Below are positions 7,241-15,009 of a stretch of DNA of 34,398 nt, in pieces. The stretch is from JBDUCV01 sp040003255 (GTDB lineage: Bacteria; Actinomycetota; Actinomycetes; Mycobacteriales; Jatrophihabitantaceae). Numbering within the stretch: the stretch's first letter is position 1; the number at the start of each line of letters is the position of its first letter. Under the pieces are notes generated by a model. The model searched no databases. It saw only the letters and a program-made list of their open reading frames with translations, and had not been told where the DNA came from. The translations under genes and the position numbers were made by a program. Location of the stretch: the NCBI GenBank assembly GCA_040003255.1, contig JBDUCV010000017.1, forward strand, positions 1-34,398. Reading direction: 5' to 3'.

Positions 7241-8032
7241 TCAGGGACGGCCTGCGACGAGAACCTCGACTCGAAAAGGTTCGGTGACTAGACCGGATGG
7301 ATGCAAACCGATCACGGCGTCGTGGACGTCGGTGGCGAATGCCTCGGCGCGATCTGCGAACAGCGCCGGTGTTGAGAACGAGTAGGAGAACTGCAGGCCC
7401 ACGACTTCCTCCACGGTCAGCTGCCGAGTCCACGACCAGGTCGATGGGTCGACGGAGGAGAACGGCGAGTCGCGCAGCACGTCGTAGTGGTTGCGACTGG
7501 GGTTGGTGTGCGCGTCCGTCCCGGCGGGGTTGGCGCCGAGGTAGCGGGCGCGGATCTCCGCGATCGCGTGCACCCAGTCCGGCTCCTCCGCCTCGCCGAG
7601 ATCGTCATTGATGACGACGATCGACCCACCCGGCGCGAGCAGTCCGTCCAACTCCTGAGCGACGGTCGGACGATCGGTCCAGTGGAAGGACGCGGCGAAG
7701 AACGCGACTAGCGCGCCCGGTTCGACGAGCACCGCAAGCTGCCGCGAGTCACCCTGCAGCCAGGTGATGTTGTCCACCCCAGCCGCCTGGGCAGCGCGCC
7801 GGCCATGGGTGAGCATGTCTGCGACCGGGTCGATCGCTATAACCGTGCTGGCATGGCGCGCAAGCGGGATCGCAAGTTGCCCGGTGCCGCACCCGACGTC
7901 GATAACCCGTCCGCTCTCGTGCAGCCCTGCCCGAGCTGCCAGCGCGTTAAGCTCGGCGATCGGGTATCCCGAGCGGTATCGCTCGTAGTACGAAACGGCG
8001 GACGCGAACAGGTCCTGCGGGACACAGCCCAC
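7241..8032 (-). CDS. Class I SAM-dependent methyltransferase
   Basis: A 263-residue predicted cytosolic methyltransferase. Motif I is clear (VIDVGCGTGQLAIPLA), followed by the acidic end of strand 2 (VIAIDPVADML), a motif II region (ITWLQGDSRQL) and the post-core LLAPGGSIVVIND. The N-terminal SYYERYRSGYP is typical of the group often annotated as UbiE/TylF-like or simply methyltransferase type 11. The substrate is unknown. I place the start at GTG 8032 because GGAG lies eight bases upstream (8041-8044 on the plus strand); an in-frame ATG at 8077 would add 15 residues. It is divergent from icd and ends 34 bases before the SOS box of the DUF222 remnant, so readthrough could reach that locus. 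Confidence 0.85.
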   Translation of the reverse strand: MGCVPQDLFASAVSYYERYRSGYPIAELNALAARAGLHESGRVIDVGCGTGQLAIPLARHASTVIAIDPVADMLTHGRRAAQAAGVDNITWLQGDSRQLAVLVEPGALVAFFAASFHWTDRPTVAQELDGLLAPGGSIVVINDDLGEAEEPDWVHAIAEIRARYLGANPAGTDAHTNPSRNHYDVLRDSPFSSVDPSTWSWTRQLTVEEVVGLQFSYSFSTPALFADRAEAFATDVHDAVIGLHPSGLVTEPFRVEVLVAGRP

Positions 8033-8187
8033 GATCAACGCTCCAATCTCGGCTTCGCGTGCACACCTGCCGTGCAATCAACCGACCCCGGCGTGGCGAC
8101 AAGGCGCACCTCGCCGCAGCCCAAACGCGGTCGGCGGTCAGGTGGCGATCGACTGACCGATATCTTAATGGCGGAAACGTCGCTCCC

Positions 8188-8192
8188 GGAGG
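8188..8192 (+). promoter_or_regulatory. Ribosome binding site fixing the icd start
   Basis: GGAGG ten bases before ATG 8203 selects this start over the upstream in-frame candidates at 8059 and after. A TATCTT at 8161-8166 is a possible -10 element but has no convincing -35. Confidence 0.8.
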
Positions 8193-8202
8193 CAACCCAA
8201 AA

Positions 8203-9417
8203 ATGTCGAAGACCAAGGTGCACGGCACCGTCGTTGAGCTCGACGGCGATGAGATGACGCGCATCATCTGGCAGTTCATCAAGGACAAGCTGATCCTGCC
8301 CTACCTCGACGTGAACCTGGAGTACTACGACCTCGGCATCGAGCACCGTGACGCCACCGACGACCAGGTGACGATCGACGCGGCCAACGCGATCAAGAAG
8401 CACGGCGTCGGCGTCAAGTGCGCAACGATCACCCCAGACGAGGCGCGGGTTGCCGAATTCGGGCTGAAGAAAATGTGGCGCTCGCCAAACGGCACTATCC
8501 GCAACATCCTCGGCGGGGTGATTTTCCGTGAGCCGATCATCATGGCCAACGTCCCGCGCCTGGTGCCCGGCTGGACGAAGCCCATCGTCGTCGGCCGTCA
8601 TGCATTCGGTGACCAGTACCGCGCCACCGACACCATCATCCCGGGCGCGGGCTCACTGACGCTCACGTTCACGCCGAAGGATGGCAGCGAGCCGATCGAG
8701 CTCAACGTGTACGACTTCCCGAGCAGCGGCGTGGCACTGGCGATGTACAACCTCGATGACTCGATCCGCGACTTTGCCCGGGCGTCGATGCGTTACGGGC
8801 TGGCCCGCAACTATCCGGTGTACCTGTCGACGAAGAACACGATCCTGAAGGCGTACGACGGCCGCTTCAAGGACCTGTTCGCCGAGGTGTTCGAGGCGGA
8901 GTTCAAGGCGGACTTCGAGGCCGCCGGGATCACCTACGAGCATCGGCTGATCGACGACATGGTCGCGGCGTCGCTGAAATGGGAGGGCGGCTACGTCTGG
9001 GCGTGCAAGAACTACGACGGCGACGTGCAGTCCGACACGGTGGCGCAGGGGTTCGGCTCGCTGGGTCTGATGACCAGCGTGCTGATGACGCCGGACGGTC
9101 GCACCGTCGAGGCCGAGGCGGCGCACGGCACGGTGACCCGGCACTTCCGGGAACACCAGAAGGGCAACCCCACCTCGACCAACCCGATCGCGTCGATCTT
9201 CGCCTGGACGCGGGGGCTGGCGCATCGCGGCGAACTGGACGGCACTCCCGATGTCACCGCGTTCGCTCACACGCTCGAGCGGGTCTGCGTGCAGACCGTC
9301 GAAGGTGGACAGATGACCAAGGACCTTGCGCTGCTGATCAGCCGGGACACGCCCTGGCTGACCACCGAGGACTTCCTCGCTGCGATCGACACGAACCTGC
9401 GCGCAGCAGTCGGCTAA
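8203..9417 (+). CDS. icd: NADP-dependent isocitrate dehydrogenase (homodimeric, eukaryote-like)
   Basis: A 404-residue cytosolic TCA enzyme converting isocitrate to 2-oxoglutarate with NADPH production. Recognised by the substrate-binding SPNGTIRN (94-101), GRHAFGDQYRATD, STKNTILKAYDG, the metal-binding region LIDDMVA and YDGDVQSD, and the NADP segment EAAHGTVTRH, in the order of the mitochondrial/cytosolic-type IDH subfamily (like M. tuberculosis Icd1), not the E. coli type. The ATG at 8203 is preceded by GGAGG at 8188-8192 with ten-base spacing, and the protein begins MSKTKVHG as expected. The open frame runs further upstream to 8059, but that extension overlaps the divergent methyltransferase leader and is not part of the family. 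The TAA directly abuts the stop of the converging membrane gene. Confidence 0.97.
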   Translation: MSKTKVHGTVVELDGDEMTRIIWQFIKDKLILPYLDVNLEYYDLGIEHRDATDDQVTIDAANAIKKHGVGVKCATITPDEARVAEFGLKKMWRSPNGTIRNILGGVIFREPIIMANVPRLVPGWTKPIVVGRHAFGDQYRATDTIIPGAGSLTLTFTPKDGSEPIELNVYDFPSSGVALAMYNLDDSIRDFARASMRYGLARNYPVYLSTKNTILKAYDGRFKDLFAEVFEAEFKADFEAAGITYEHRLIDDMVAASLKWEGGYVWACKNYDGDVQSDTVAQGFGSLGLMTSVLMTPDGRTVEAEAAHGTVTRHFREHQKGNPTSTNPIASIFAWTRGLAHRGELDGTPDVTAFAHTLERVCVQTVEGGQMTKDLALLISRDTPWLTTEDFLAAIDTNLRAAVG

Positions 9418-11913
9418 CTAGTCCGGGGACGTCGAGCCGACGGCGGTCGGCGGTTGGTCGGACTGTTCGGGCCGCTGCTCGGCCGGCCGGCCCGGCAGCA
9501 TCGCCGCCAGCCCCGAAACTTCGAGCTGGAAGATCGGGTCGTCGGGGTAGTCCGAATGGCGACTCGGTGCGGGATCGACGGTATCTCCCGGCGGGCGGTC
9601 GAAGGTCGGGTCGACGAGTCGACGGTCGGCGGCACTGATCGGTCCGGTGGCCGGCTCATCGGACCTGGACGGTCCGCTGGCGATCGGGCCGCCCAGGTAG
9701 TCGCTGTGCCGCCAGAGGTTGCGCCAGCGCAGTGGCCCGGTCGACCCGTTCAACGAGCCGGCCACTTCGTCGAGCACGGGTGAGCCGAAGTAGGCGGGAA
9801 AATACCGGGCGTACAAACGTCGCAGCACGCATCCGAAGGACAGGTACGCGACGTGCGGCAGCACCGGCCGCTCGTCCGGTCGCGCGGCATCGGCGGTGGC
9901 GAGCTGGCGCAGTACCGCCGCCGAGATCACTGTCCCCTGACTATGTCCGGCCAGCACGACCGCACCGGCCGGATAGCCGCGGGTAGCCGAGCTGTCGGGG
10001 CCGTCGGTGTACCAGCGGATGCGGGTGATCAGGTCGGGCACCGTCCGCTCCGCGTAGCAGGGTGCAGCCAGCGGATGCGCCGCCCGCGGCCAGAACGACG
10101 CGAGGTCCCACAAGATGCCGATGCTGCGCCGGGTCGCCCGCACCCGGAATGCCGCTGCGCCGATCAGGATCAGCGCGAACAGGGTGAGCACCACCAAGTA
10201 GGCGCCGGCACCTTGCAGCGACCGGGCCGACCTCCAGCCGTCTGCCGGGAACCACCAACTGCTGGCGGTAGACGCCTTGCCGGTAAGCAGATCGGCGGGA
10301 CGAGCGGGACCACCCAACGAGCGCGTCATCAGCAGTGCCGTGATGAACACGGTCAACACGGCCCCGGGAAACAGCACGATACCGATCACGCTGCCGCCGA
10401 GATCGGCCAGCCGAGCCACCCACAACGTCCGGAGCACCCGCTTGCCACGTGGACTGGCGGGATCTTTGGCCGGATAGTCGGGCCCGAACTCGTGCCCGTT
10501 CATGGGCGGCGAGTCCACCCGGATCCGCGCCAGCGTAAAGCCGATCCACGCCAGGATCATCGCGACCATCACCGCGACGATCACCGTCGACACCAGGTAG
10601 GCCAGGGCCCCGTCACGTATCGCCTCGGGTACCGCGAAGGAATCCGCGACATGCGCGATCTGAACGAAACTCGGCTTGAAGGAGCCAGTGGTGAGCCACG
10701 CCGCGACGTAGAGGTAGACGCCCGAGGAGAACACCGCGGCGAGCAAAACGCCGAGCGCGGCCAGTGCGACCGTGCCGACTCCCCACAGCCCGGGACGGGG
10801 CGACGGCCGTACCGTCCTCCGACGTAGCCCCAGCACGACGACGGCAAGCGCGAGCACGAGGATGAGATCGACCGCAAACAGCACCAACACGGTGTCGCCG
10901 AATCCGGGTAACCCACGTTGGTCCTGGTCGGTCGCGTACCGGCTCGGGATGCGCAGGTCCGCATCACCCAGCAGCAGTGCGGCCGTTACGGCGGCCGTTG
11001 CCACCAGGGCAGCCCACGTGCCCCAGATCACCAAGTTGCCGAGGCGTTCGGTGCGCGCCCGGCGGGTGACCATCGGGACCGCGAGCAGTACCGCGATCAA
11101 GCCAACCACCGCGGCGGCGATCATCAAGGCGACACCGCGCCACCAGCTGTCGAGCGGCCAACTGGCCACCGCGAGCACGGTCGCCACCGCACCCTGCAGG
11201 TGAAGATGCCGCAGTCGGCGGGCAAGGTGCTCACCCCGCCACATCCAGGGCGAGTCCAGCGCGACCTCGGCGGCCGAGTCGTCGCCTGCGTCGGACGGGA
11301 CTGCGGGCAACACCGATTCGTAGCGGTTGATCGTGCGCCCGCTTACCAAGGACAGGACGCCGAGTACGAGTAGCGGCACCAGCGCGCCGACCGCCAGCTG
11401 CCGGCCCGGAGCAAGTCGCAGGATTGGGTCGAACAGCCAGCCGGGGGAGGCGTTCGAACAGCGAGTGCTCGCGCTGCCGCACTGCCAGCCGAGCAGATCG
11501 ATGCCGACGCCGCAGAAGGCGAGCGCCAGGGTCATGGTGAGCGCGATGGCGAGCAACCGGGTTACGTACCAGAGCGACCACACGAGCCGACTGGCACGCA
11601 CCGAGTCGTCCGGACCCGCCGGACGCATTCGTGGCGCGACGTTGACGAGTGTGAAGGGCAAGAGCAACAACCACAAAGCGCGGCTCGGCGCGCCGGAGGT
11701 CAGACCTCCCCAGGCGTAGCCCTCTAGCGGCGCACCAGGCACGTCCGGATCGTCGACCGGCGTGTCACGTCGTTCGGACTCCAACCGCGGTCGGTAGAAG
11801 CCCGCCGTCGTGTCCCCGGCCACCTGGCGCACAAGGGGACGGTCGAGCAGTTCCTCGGGCGGCGTCCCGGACACGCCGTGGACCCGCAATTCGACGACAT
11901 CAGTCACGTCCAT
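9418..11913 (-). CDS. Large polytopic membrane protein with C-terminal GHSQG alpha/beta-hydrolase motif
   Basis: An 831-residue protein of a widespread but uncharacterised actinobacterial family. The N-terminus has a conserved VELRVHGVSGTPPEELL segment. Roughly ten hydrophobic helices follow between about residues 80 and 620. The C-terminal soluble part holds VVLAGHSQGTVISAAVL (GHSQG at 656-660), a serine nucleophile elbow typical of lipases and esterases, and later two similar RHSDY segments (about 735 and 784), either of which could supply the catalytic His. This suggests a membrane-anchored hydrolase, but the substrate is unknown. A good ribosome site, GGAGG (plus-strand 11920-11924), precedes ATG 11913. 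The stop codon touches the icd stop with no spacer. The C-terminal 30 residues are low-complexity and polar. Confidence 0.85.
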   Translation of the reverse strand: MDVTDVVELRVHGVSGTPPEELLDRPLVRQVAGDTTAGFYRPRLESERRDTPVDDPDVPGAPLEGYAWGGLTSGAPSRALWLLLLPFTLVNVAPRMRPAGPDDSVRASRLVWSLWYVTRLLAIALTMTLALAFCGVGIDLLGWQCGSASTRCSNASPGWLFDPILRLAPGRQLAVGALVPLLVLGVLSLVSGRTINRYESVLPAVPSDAGDDSAAEVALDSPWMWRGEHLARRLRHLHLQGAVATVLAVASWPLDSWWRGVALMIAAAVVGLIAVLLAVPMVTRRARTERLGNLVIWGTWAALVATAAVTAALLLGDADLRIPSRYATDQDQRGLPGFGDTVLVLFAVDLILVLALAVVVLGLRRRTVRPSPRPGLWGVGTVALAALGVLLAAVFSSGVYLYVAAWLTTGSFKPSFVQIAHVADSFAVPEAIRDGALAYLVSTVIVAVMVAMILAWIGFTLARIRVDSPPMNGHEFGPDYPAKDPASPRGKRVLRTLWVARLADLGGSVIGIVLFPGAVLTVFITALLMTRSLGGPARPADLLTGKASTASSWWFPADGWRSARSLQGAGAYLVVLTLFALILIGAAAFRVRATRRSIGILWDLASFWPRAAHPLAAPCYAERTVPDLITRIRWYTDGPDSSATRGYPAGAVVLAGHSQGTVISAAVLRQLATADAARPDERPVLPHVAYLSFGCVLRRLYARYFPAYFGSPVLDEVAGSLNGSTGPLRWRNLWRHSDYLGGPIASGPSRSDEPATGPISAADRRLVDPTFDRPPGDTVDPAPSRHSDYPDDPIFQLEVSGLAAMLPGRPAEQRPEQSDQPPTAVGSTSPD

Positions 11914-12033
11914 GAGGGACCTCCACTGAATGAGGAGACGACAACCTTTGGGGCAGATACATCAGGGCAGCCGACTCGGTGTGCACCGTCATCGCGCATC
12001 TCGTCCTGCTCTGCGACGGCGGCCAGCCGACCC

Positions 12034-12039
12034 TAGACT
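12034..12039 (+). promoter_or_regulatory. -10 element upstream of the CBS transporter gene
   Basis: TAGACT fits the TANNNT -10 consensus and lies seven bases before ATG 12047, the usual distance to a transcription start. No convincing -35 is seen (CTGCGA at 17-bp spacing is poor). It lies in the 156-base divergent gap between the 831-residue membrane protein gene and the CBS gene; I see no other element in that gap besides the minus-strand ribosome site. Confidence 0.4.
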
Positions 12040-12046
12040 GAGCGGC

Positions 12047-12073
12047 ATGCCCCTCCCCTCCGCCTCACCGTGA
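12047..12073 (+). CDS. Possible 8-residue leader peptide (MPLPSASP)
   Basis: ATG 12047 opens an eight-codon frame, proline-rich (three Pro), whose TGA (12071-12073) overlaps the GTG start (12070-12072) of the CBS gene in another frame. With TAGACT seven bases upstream, the ATG would be at or next to the 5' end of the message, that is, leaderless. The downstream GTG has a pyrimidine-rich upstream region with no Shine-Dalgarno, so reinitiation after this short frame is a reasonable way to start it. This is inference from layout; such a short frame could be chance. Confidence 0.35.
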   Translation: MPLPSASP

Positions 12074-13380
12074 GCTCGACGCTGGTCAACATCGGCATCG
12101 TGCTGGCGCTGATCATGATCGAGGGGGTCTTCGTCGCCGCCGAGATTGCACTGGTCTCGTTGCGCGAGGGGCAGGTGCGGGCACTTGCAGAGACTGGCCG
12201 CCGCGGCGAGGCCGTGGCCAGGTTGACGTCTGACCCCAATCGCTTTCTCGCCGCAGTGCAGATCGGCGTCACCTCGACCGCCTTGCTGTCGAGTGCCTTC
12301 GGCGCGGTGACGTTGTCCGAGGACGCCAAGAGCTTCCTCGTCGAGCACGGTTGGAGCAGTGGCCTGGCCGGCGCGGCGGGGATCATCGGAGTGACGCTGA
12401 TCATCTCCTTCGTGACCCTCGTGCTCGGTGAACTCGCGCCCAAGCGGCTGGGCCTGCAGCGGGCCGAGGCGGCCGCCACCCTGTTCGCACCGCCGCTCGA
12501 CCGGCTGGCCACCGCGTTCCGTCCGGTGATCTGGCTGCTGTCGGCCTGCTCCGACGTCATCGTCCGGCTGCTGGGCGGCAACCCGGACGCCGCCCGCACA
12601 CCGATCACCGACGAGGAACTGCGCGGGCTGGTGGCGCAGCACGAGTCGCTCACCAGCGACGATCGGCGGTTGATCGACGAGGTCTTCGCGGCCGGTGAAC
12701 GCTCGGTGAGCGAGGTGATGGTTCCGCGAACCGAGGTCACCTTCCTCGAGGCGTCCCAGACGGTGAGCCGGGCATCGAAGATCGCCGTCGAGTCGCCGCA
12801 CTCCCGCTACCCGGTTATCAGCCGGGACCAGGACGATGTGCTCGGCTTCGTCCACGTCCGCGACCTGGTGCTGAGTTCCTCGCGCAACGAGCGCGGTCGA
12901 ACCGTGGGTGACCTGATTCGCGAGGTCAAACGACTGCCAGGTTCCAAGAACGTGCTGGCCGCACTGTCTGAGATGCGCCGCGAGGGTCACCACCTGGCGA
13001 TCGTCGTTGACGAGTACAGCGGCACCGACGGCATCGTCACCCTCGAGGATCTGATCGAAGAGGTCATCGGCGATATCCGCGACGAATACGACCGGGCGAC
13101 CGATGGCGCCCGCCGGCTGGTCGACGGAGCGGTGGAGGTCGACGGCCGGCTCAACCTCGACGAGTTCGCCGAGTCGACCGGGCTCACGTTGCCCGACGGC
13201 CCGTACGAGACCGCGGCCGGGTACGTGATGTCGGCCCTGGGCCGGCTACCCGCCGTCGGTGACGAGGTCAGTCACAACGGATTCTGCCTCGCGGTCACCG
13301 CCGTCGATGGGCACCGGGCGGCTCGGGTGCGGGTCACCCCGCCAGCGCGTCCCGAGCCCGAGCTGGTAACCCCGAGTTGA
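12070..13380 (+). CDS. CNNM/DUF21-CBS-CorC_HlyC family membrane protein (hemolysin-like, putative Mg/Co transporter)
   Basis: A 436-residue protein with the standard three-part architecture. The N-terminal DUF21/CNNM membrane domain (about residues 1-180) has helices at 5-25, 57-80, 98-120 and 145-170. A CBS pair (about 190-330) contains VMVPRTEV, SRYPVI, VLGFVHVRDL and DEYSGTDGIVTLEDLIEEVIG. A C-terminal CorC_HlyC domain (about 340-425) contains GRLNLDEF and GRLPAVGDEV. Relatives are linked to magnesium/cobalt export or resistance; the hemolysin name is historical. The GTG at 12070 is the first start in frame and gives the expected short N-terminus before the first helix, but no Shine-Dalgarno precedes it (see the overlapping leader frame). 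trpS follows after 34 bases. Confidence 0.9.
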   Translation: MSSTLVNIGIVLALIMIEGVFVAAEIALVSLREGQVRALAETGRRGEAVARLTSDPNRFLAAVQIGVTSTALLSSAFGAVTLSEDAKSFLVEHGWSSGLAGAAGIIGVTLIISFVTLVLGELAPKRLGLQRAEAAATLFAPPLDRLATAFRPVIWLLSACSDVIVRLLGGNPDAARTPITDEELRGLVAQHESLTSDDRRLIDEVFAAGERSVSEVMVPRTEVTFLEASQTVSRASKIAVESPHSRYPVISRDQDDVLGFVHVRDLVLSSSRNERGRTVGDLIREVKRLPGSKNVLAALSEMRREGHHLAIVVDEYSGTDGIVTLEDLIEEVIGDIRDEYDRATDGARRLVDGAVEVDGRLNLDEFAESTGLTLPDGPYETAAGYVMSALGRLPAVGDEVSHNGFCLAVTAVDGHRAARVRVTPPARPEPELVTPS

Positions 13381-13401
13381 TCCCCGCAATGTCGCTGCTG
13401 C

Positions 13402-13407
13402 CAGAAT
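13402..13407 (+). promoter_or_regulatory. Possible -10 of a leaderless trpS promoter
   Basis: CAGAAT lies seven bases before the trpS ATG at 13415, and no Shine-Dalgarno is present. TTGATC (13377-13382), overlapping the CBS stop, could be a -35 but at a long 19-bp spacing. It suggests that trpS can be transcribed separately from the CBS gene. Confidence 0.4.
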
Positions 13408-13414
13408 CGGATCC

Positions 13415-14491
13415 ATGCCGGTCAGCGCGTCGCCGTCCGCTGCCTCGTCAGCCGTTGCGCCCGGCCGTCCGCGGGTGCTGTCCGGTATCCAGCCGACTGC
13501 GTCGTCGTTCCACCTGGGCAACTACCTCGGTGCGATCAAGCAATGGGTCGCCTTGCAGGACACTCGCGATGCCCTCTACTGCGTGGTCGACCTGCACGCG
13601 ATCAGCCTTGACCCGCCCGCGCCCGAGGTGCTGCGCGAGCGCACCCGACTCGCCGCCGCTCAGCTGCTGGCAGCCGGACTCGACCCGGACCGCTGCTCGC
13701 TGTTCCTGCAGAGTCACATTCCCGAACACACCCAGCTGGCGTGGGTGCTGGAATGCCTGACCGGGTTCGGCGAGGCGAGCCGGATGACCCAGTTCAAGGA
13801 CAAGTCCCGCCGGACAGGTGCCGAGCGCTGTTCGGTGGGGCTGTTCACCTATCCGGTGTTGCAAGCCGCCGACATCTTGCTGTACCAGGCCAACGCCGTT
13901 CCGGTCGGCGAGGATCAGCGTCAGCACCTGGAACTCACCCGCGATCTGGCGCGGCGTTTCAACTCCCGCTATGGGGCGACGTTCACCGTCCCCGAGCCGC
14001 TCATACCCGCGGCAACCGCGAAGATCCTGGACCTGCAGGATCCGACGGCGAAGATGAGCAAATCACTCGGTGATGCAGGAACGTTGAACCTGCGCGACGA
14101 GCCGGCAGTCCTCGTCCGCAAGATCAAGCGAGCGGTCACCGACACCGGCAACGAGGTGGCCTACGACCCGCAGGCCAGGCCCGGGGTGTCAAATCTGCTC
14201 AGCGTGCTCGCTGCCGTGACCGACCGCACCGTCGATGAGGTGACGGCGGACTTCGCGGGCGGGGGTTACGGGGCGCTGAAATCGGCGACCGCCGACGCAG
14301 TGGTCGCGCTCGCCGAGCCGTTCGCCCGCCGGACCACCGCACTACTGGCGGATCCAGCCGAATTGGATCGGCTGCTCGCGGCCGGCGCCGAGCGGGCGCG
14401 CGACATCGCCCACCGAACCGTGGGCGATGTCTATGAGCGGGTCGGGTTTCTGCCTCCGCTGATCAGTGGAATGACCGAAGTGACATCGTGA
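13415..14491 (+). CDS. trpS: Tryptophanyl-tRNA synthetase
   Basis: A 358-residue cytosolic class I aminoacyl-tRNA synthetase charging tRNA-Trp. The HIGH-class signature reads SFHLGNYLG (31-39) and the KMSKS loop is exact at 213-217 (DPTAKMSKSLGD). Also visible are the TrpRS-typical GIQPT, MTQFKDKS and VGEDQRQHLELTRD. The length is slightly longer than the E. coli enzyme because of a roughly 18-residue Ser/Ala/Pro N-terminal leader. ATG 13415 is the first start and has a possible -10 seven bases upstream, so translation may be leaderless. The stop overlaps the next gene (GTGA). In M. tuberculosis trpS likewise neighbours a YihY-type membrane gene. Confidence 0.97.
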   Translation: MPVSASPSAASSAVAPGRPRVLSGIQPTASSFHLGNYLGAIKQWVALQDTRDALYCVVDLHAISLDPPAPEVLRERTRLAAAQLLAAGLDPDRCSLFLQSHIPEHTQLAWVLECLTGFGEASRMTQFKDKSRRTGAERCSVGLFTYPVLQAADILLYQANAVPVGEDQRQHLELTRDLARRFNSRYGATFTVPEPLIPAATAKILDLQDPTAKMSKSLGDAGTLNLRDEPAVLVRKIKRAVTDTGNEVAYDPQARPGVSNLLSVLAAVTDRTVDEVTADFAGGGYGALKSATADAVVALAEPFARRTTALLADPAELDRLLAAGAERARDIAHRTVGDVYERVGFLPPLISGMTEVTS

Positions 14492-15009
14492 CGAGCCGGG
14501 TGGCCATCGGCGTGGCCATCGCAGTGCCCGAACCGCATGCGACCGTGCTGACCGGGTGGCGACGGCGAGTCGGCGATCCGCAGGCCGAGCTGATCTGGCC
14601 GCACGTGACGCTGTTGCCGCCGACTCGGGTCGACAGCCTCGACCTCGAGGAGATCGAGAAGCACCTCGGGGAGGTAGCCCGCGACGGGCAGCCGTTTGTG
14701 ATGCACCTGCTGGGAACCGGCACATTCCGCCCGGTGTCGCCCGTGGTGTTCATCCAGGTGGCCCGCGGCGTCGCGGATTGCGAGCTGCTGGAGAAGGCGG
14801 TCCGCACCGGCCCGCTCGACCGAGACCTGGACTTTCCGTACCACCCGCACGTTACTGTCGCGCAGGGCACCCCCGATGCCGCTCTCGACCTCGCTTATGA
14901 TGGATTGTCGGATTTCGTGGCGCGGTTCCCGGTTGGACAGTTCACCCTCTACGAGCAGGAGGCGGACGGCGGCTGGCGCCGTCGTCGGGAGTTCAATCTG
15001 GGGGGCTAG
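14488..15009 (+). CDS. 2'-5' RNA ligase / 2H phosphoesterase family protein
   Basis: A 173-residue protein with the two HxT motifs that define the 2H phosphoesterase superfamily: HVT at 39-41 (in WPHVTLLPP) and HVT at 121-123 (in YHPHVTVAQ), about 80 residues apart as usual for LigT/YjcG/CPDase-like proteins. Such enzymes hydrolyse or ligate cyclic or 2'-5' phosphodiesters in RNA or nucleotides; the actual substrate here is unknown. The GTG at 14488 overlaps the trpS stop (GTGA), and the next gene starts directly after its TAG, so it lies in the middle of a tightly packed transcript. Linkage to trpS suggests, but does not prove, an RNA-related role. Confidence 0.88.
   Translation: MTSRVAIGVAIAVPEPHATVLTGWRRRVGDPQAELIWPHVTLLPPTRVDSLDLEEIEKHLGEVARDGQPFVMHLLGTGTFRPVSPVVFIQVARGVADCELLEKAVRTGPLDRDLDFPYHPHVTVAQGTPDAALDLAYDGLSDFVARFPVGQFTLYEQEADGGWRRRREFNLGG

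Noticed and set aside
11989..12993. A 334-codon minus-strand open frame opposite the CBS transporter gene
   Set aside because: Its composition (Gln/Arg/Gly/His-rich) shows no family motif, and the plus strand encodes clear DUF21 and CBS domains.
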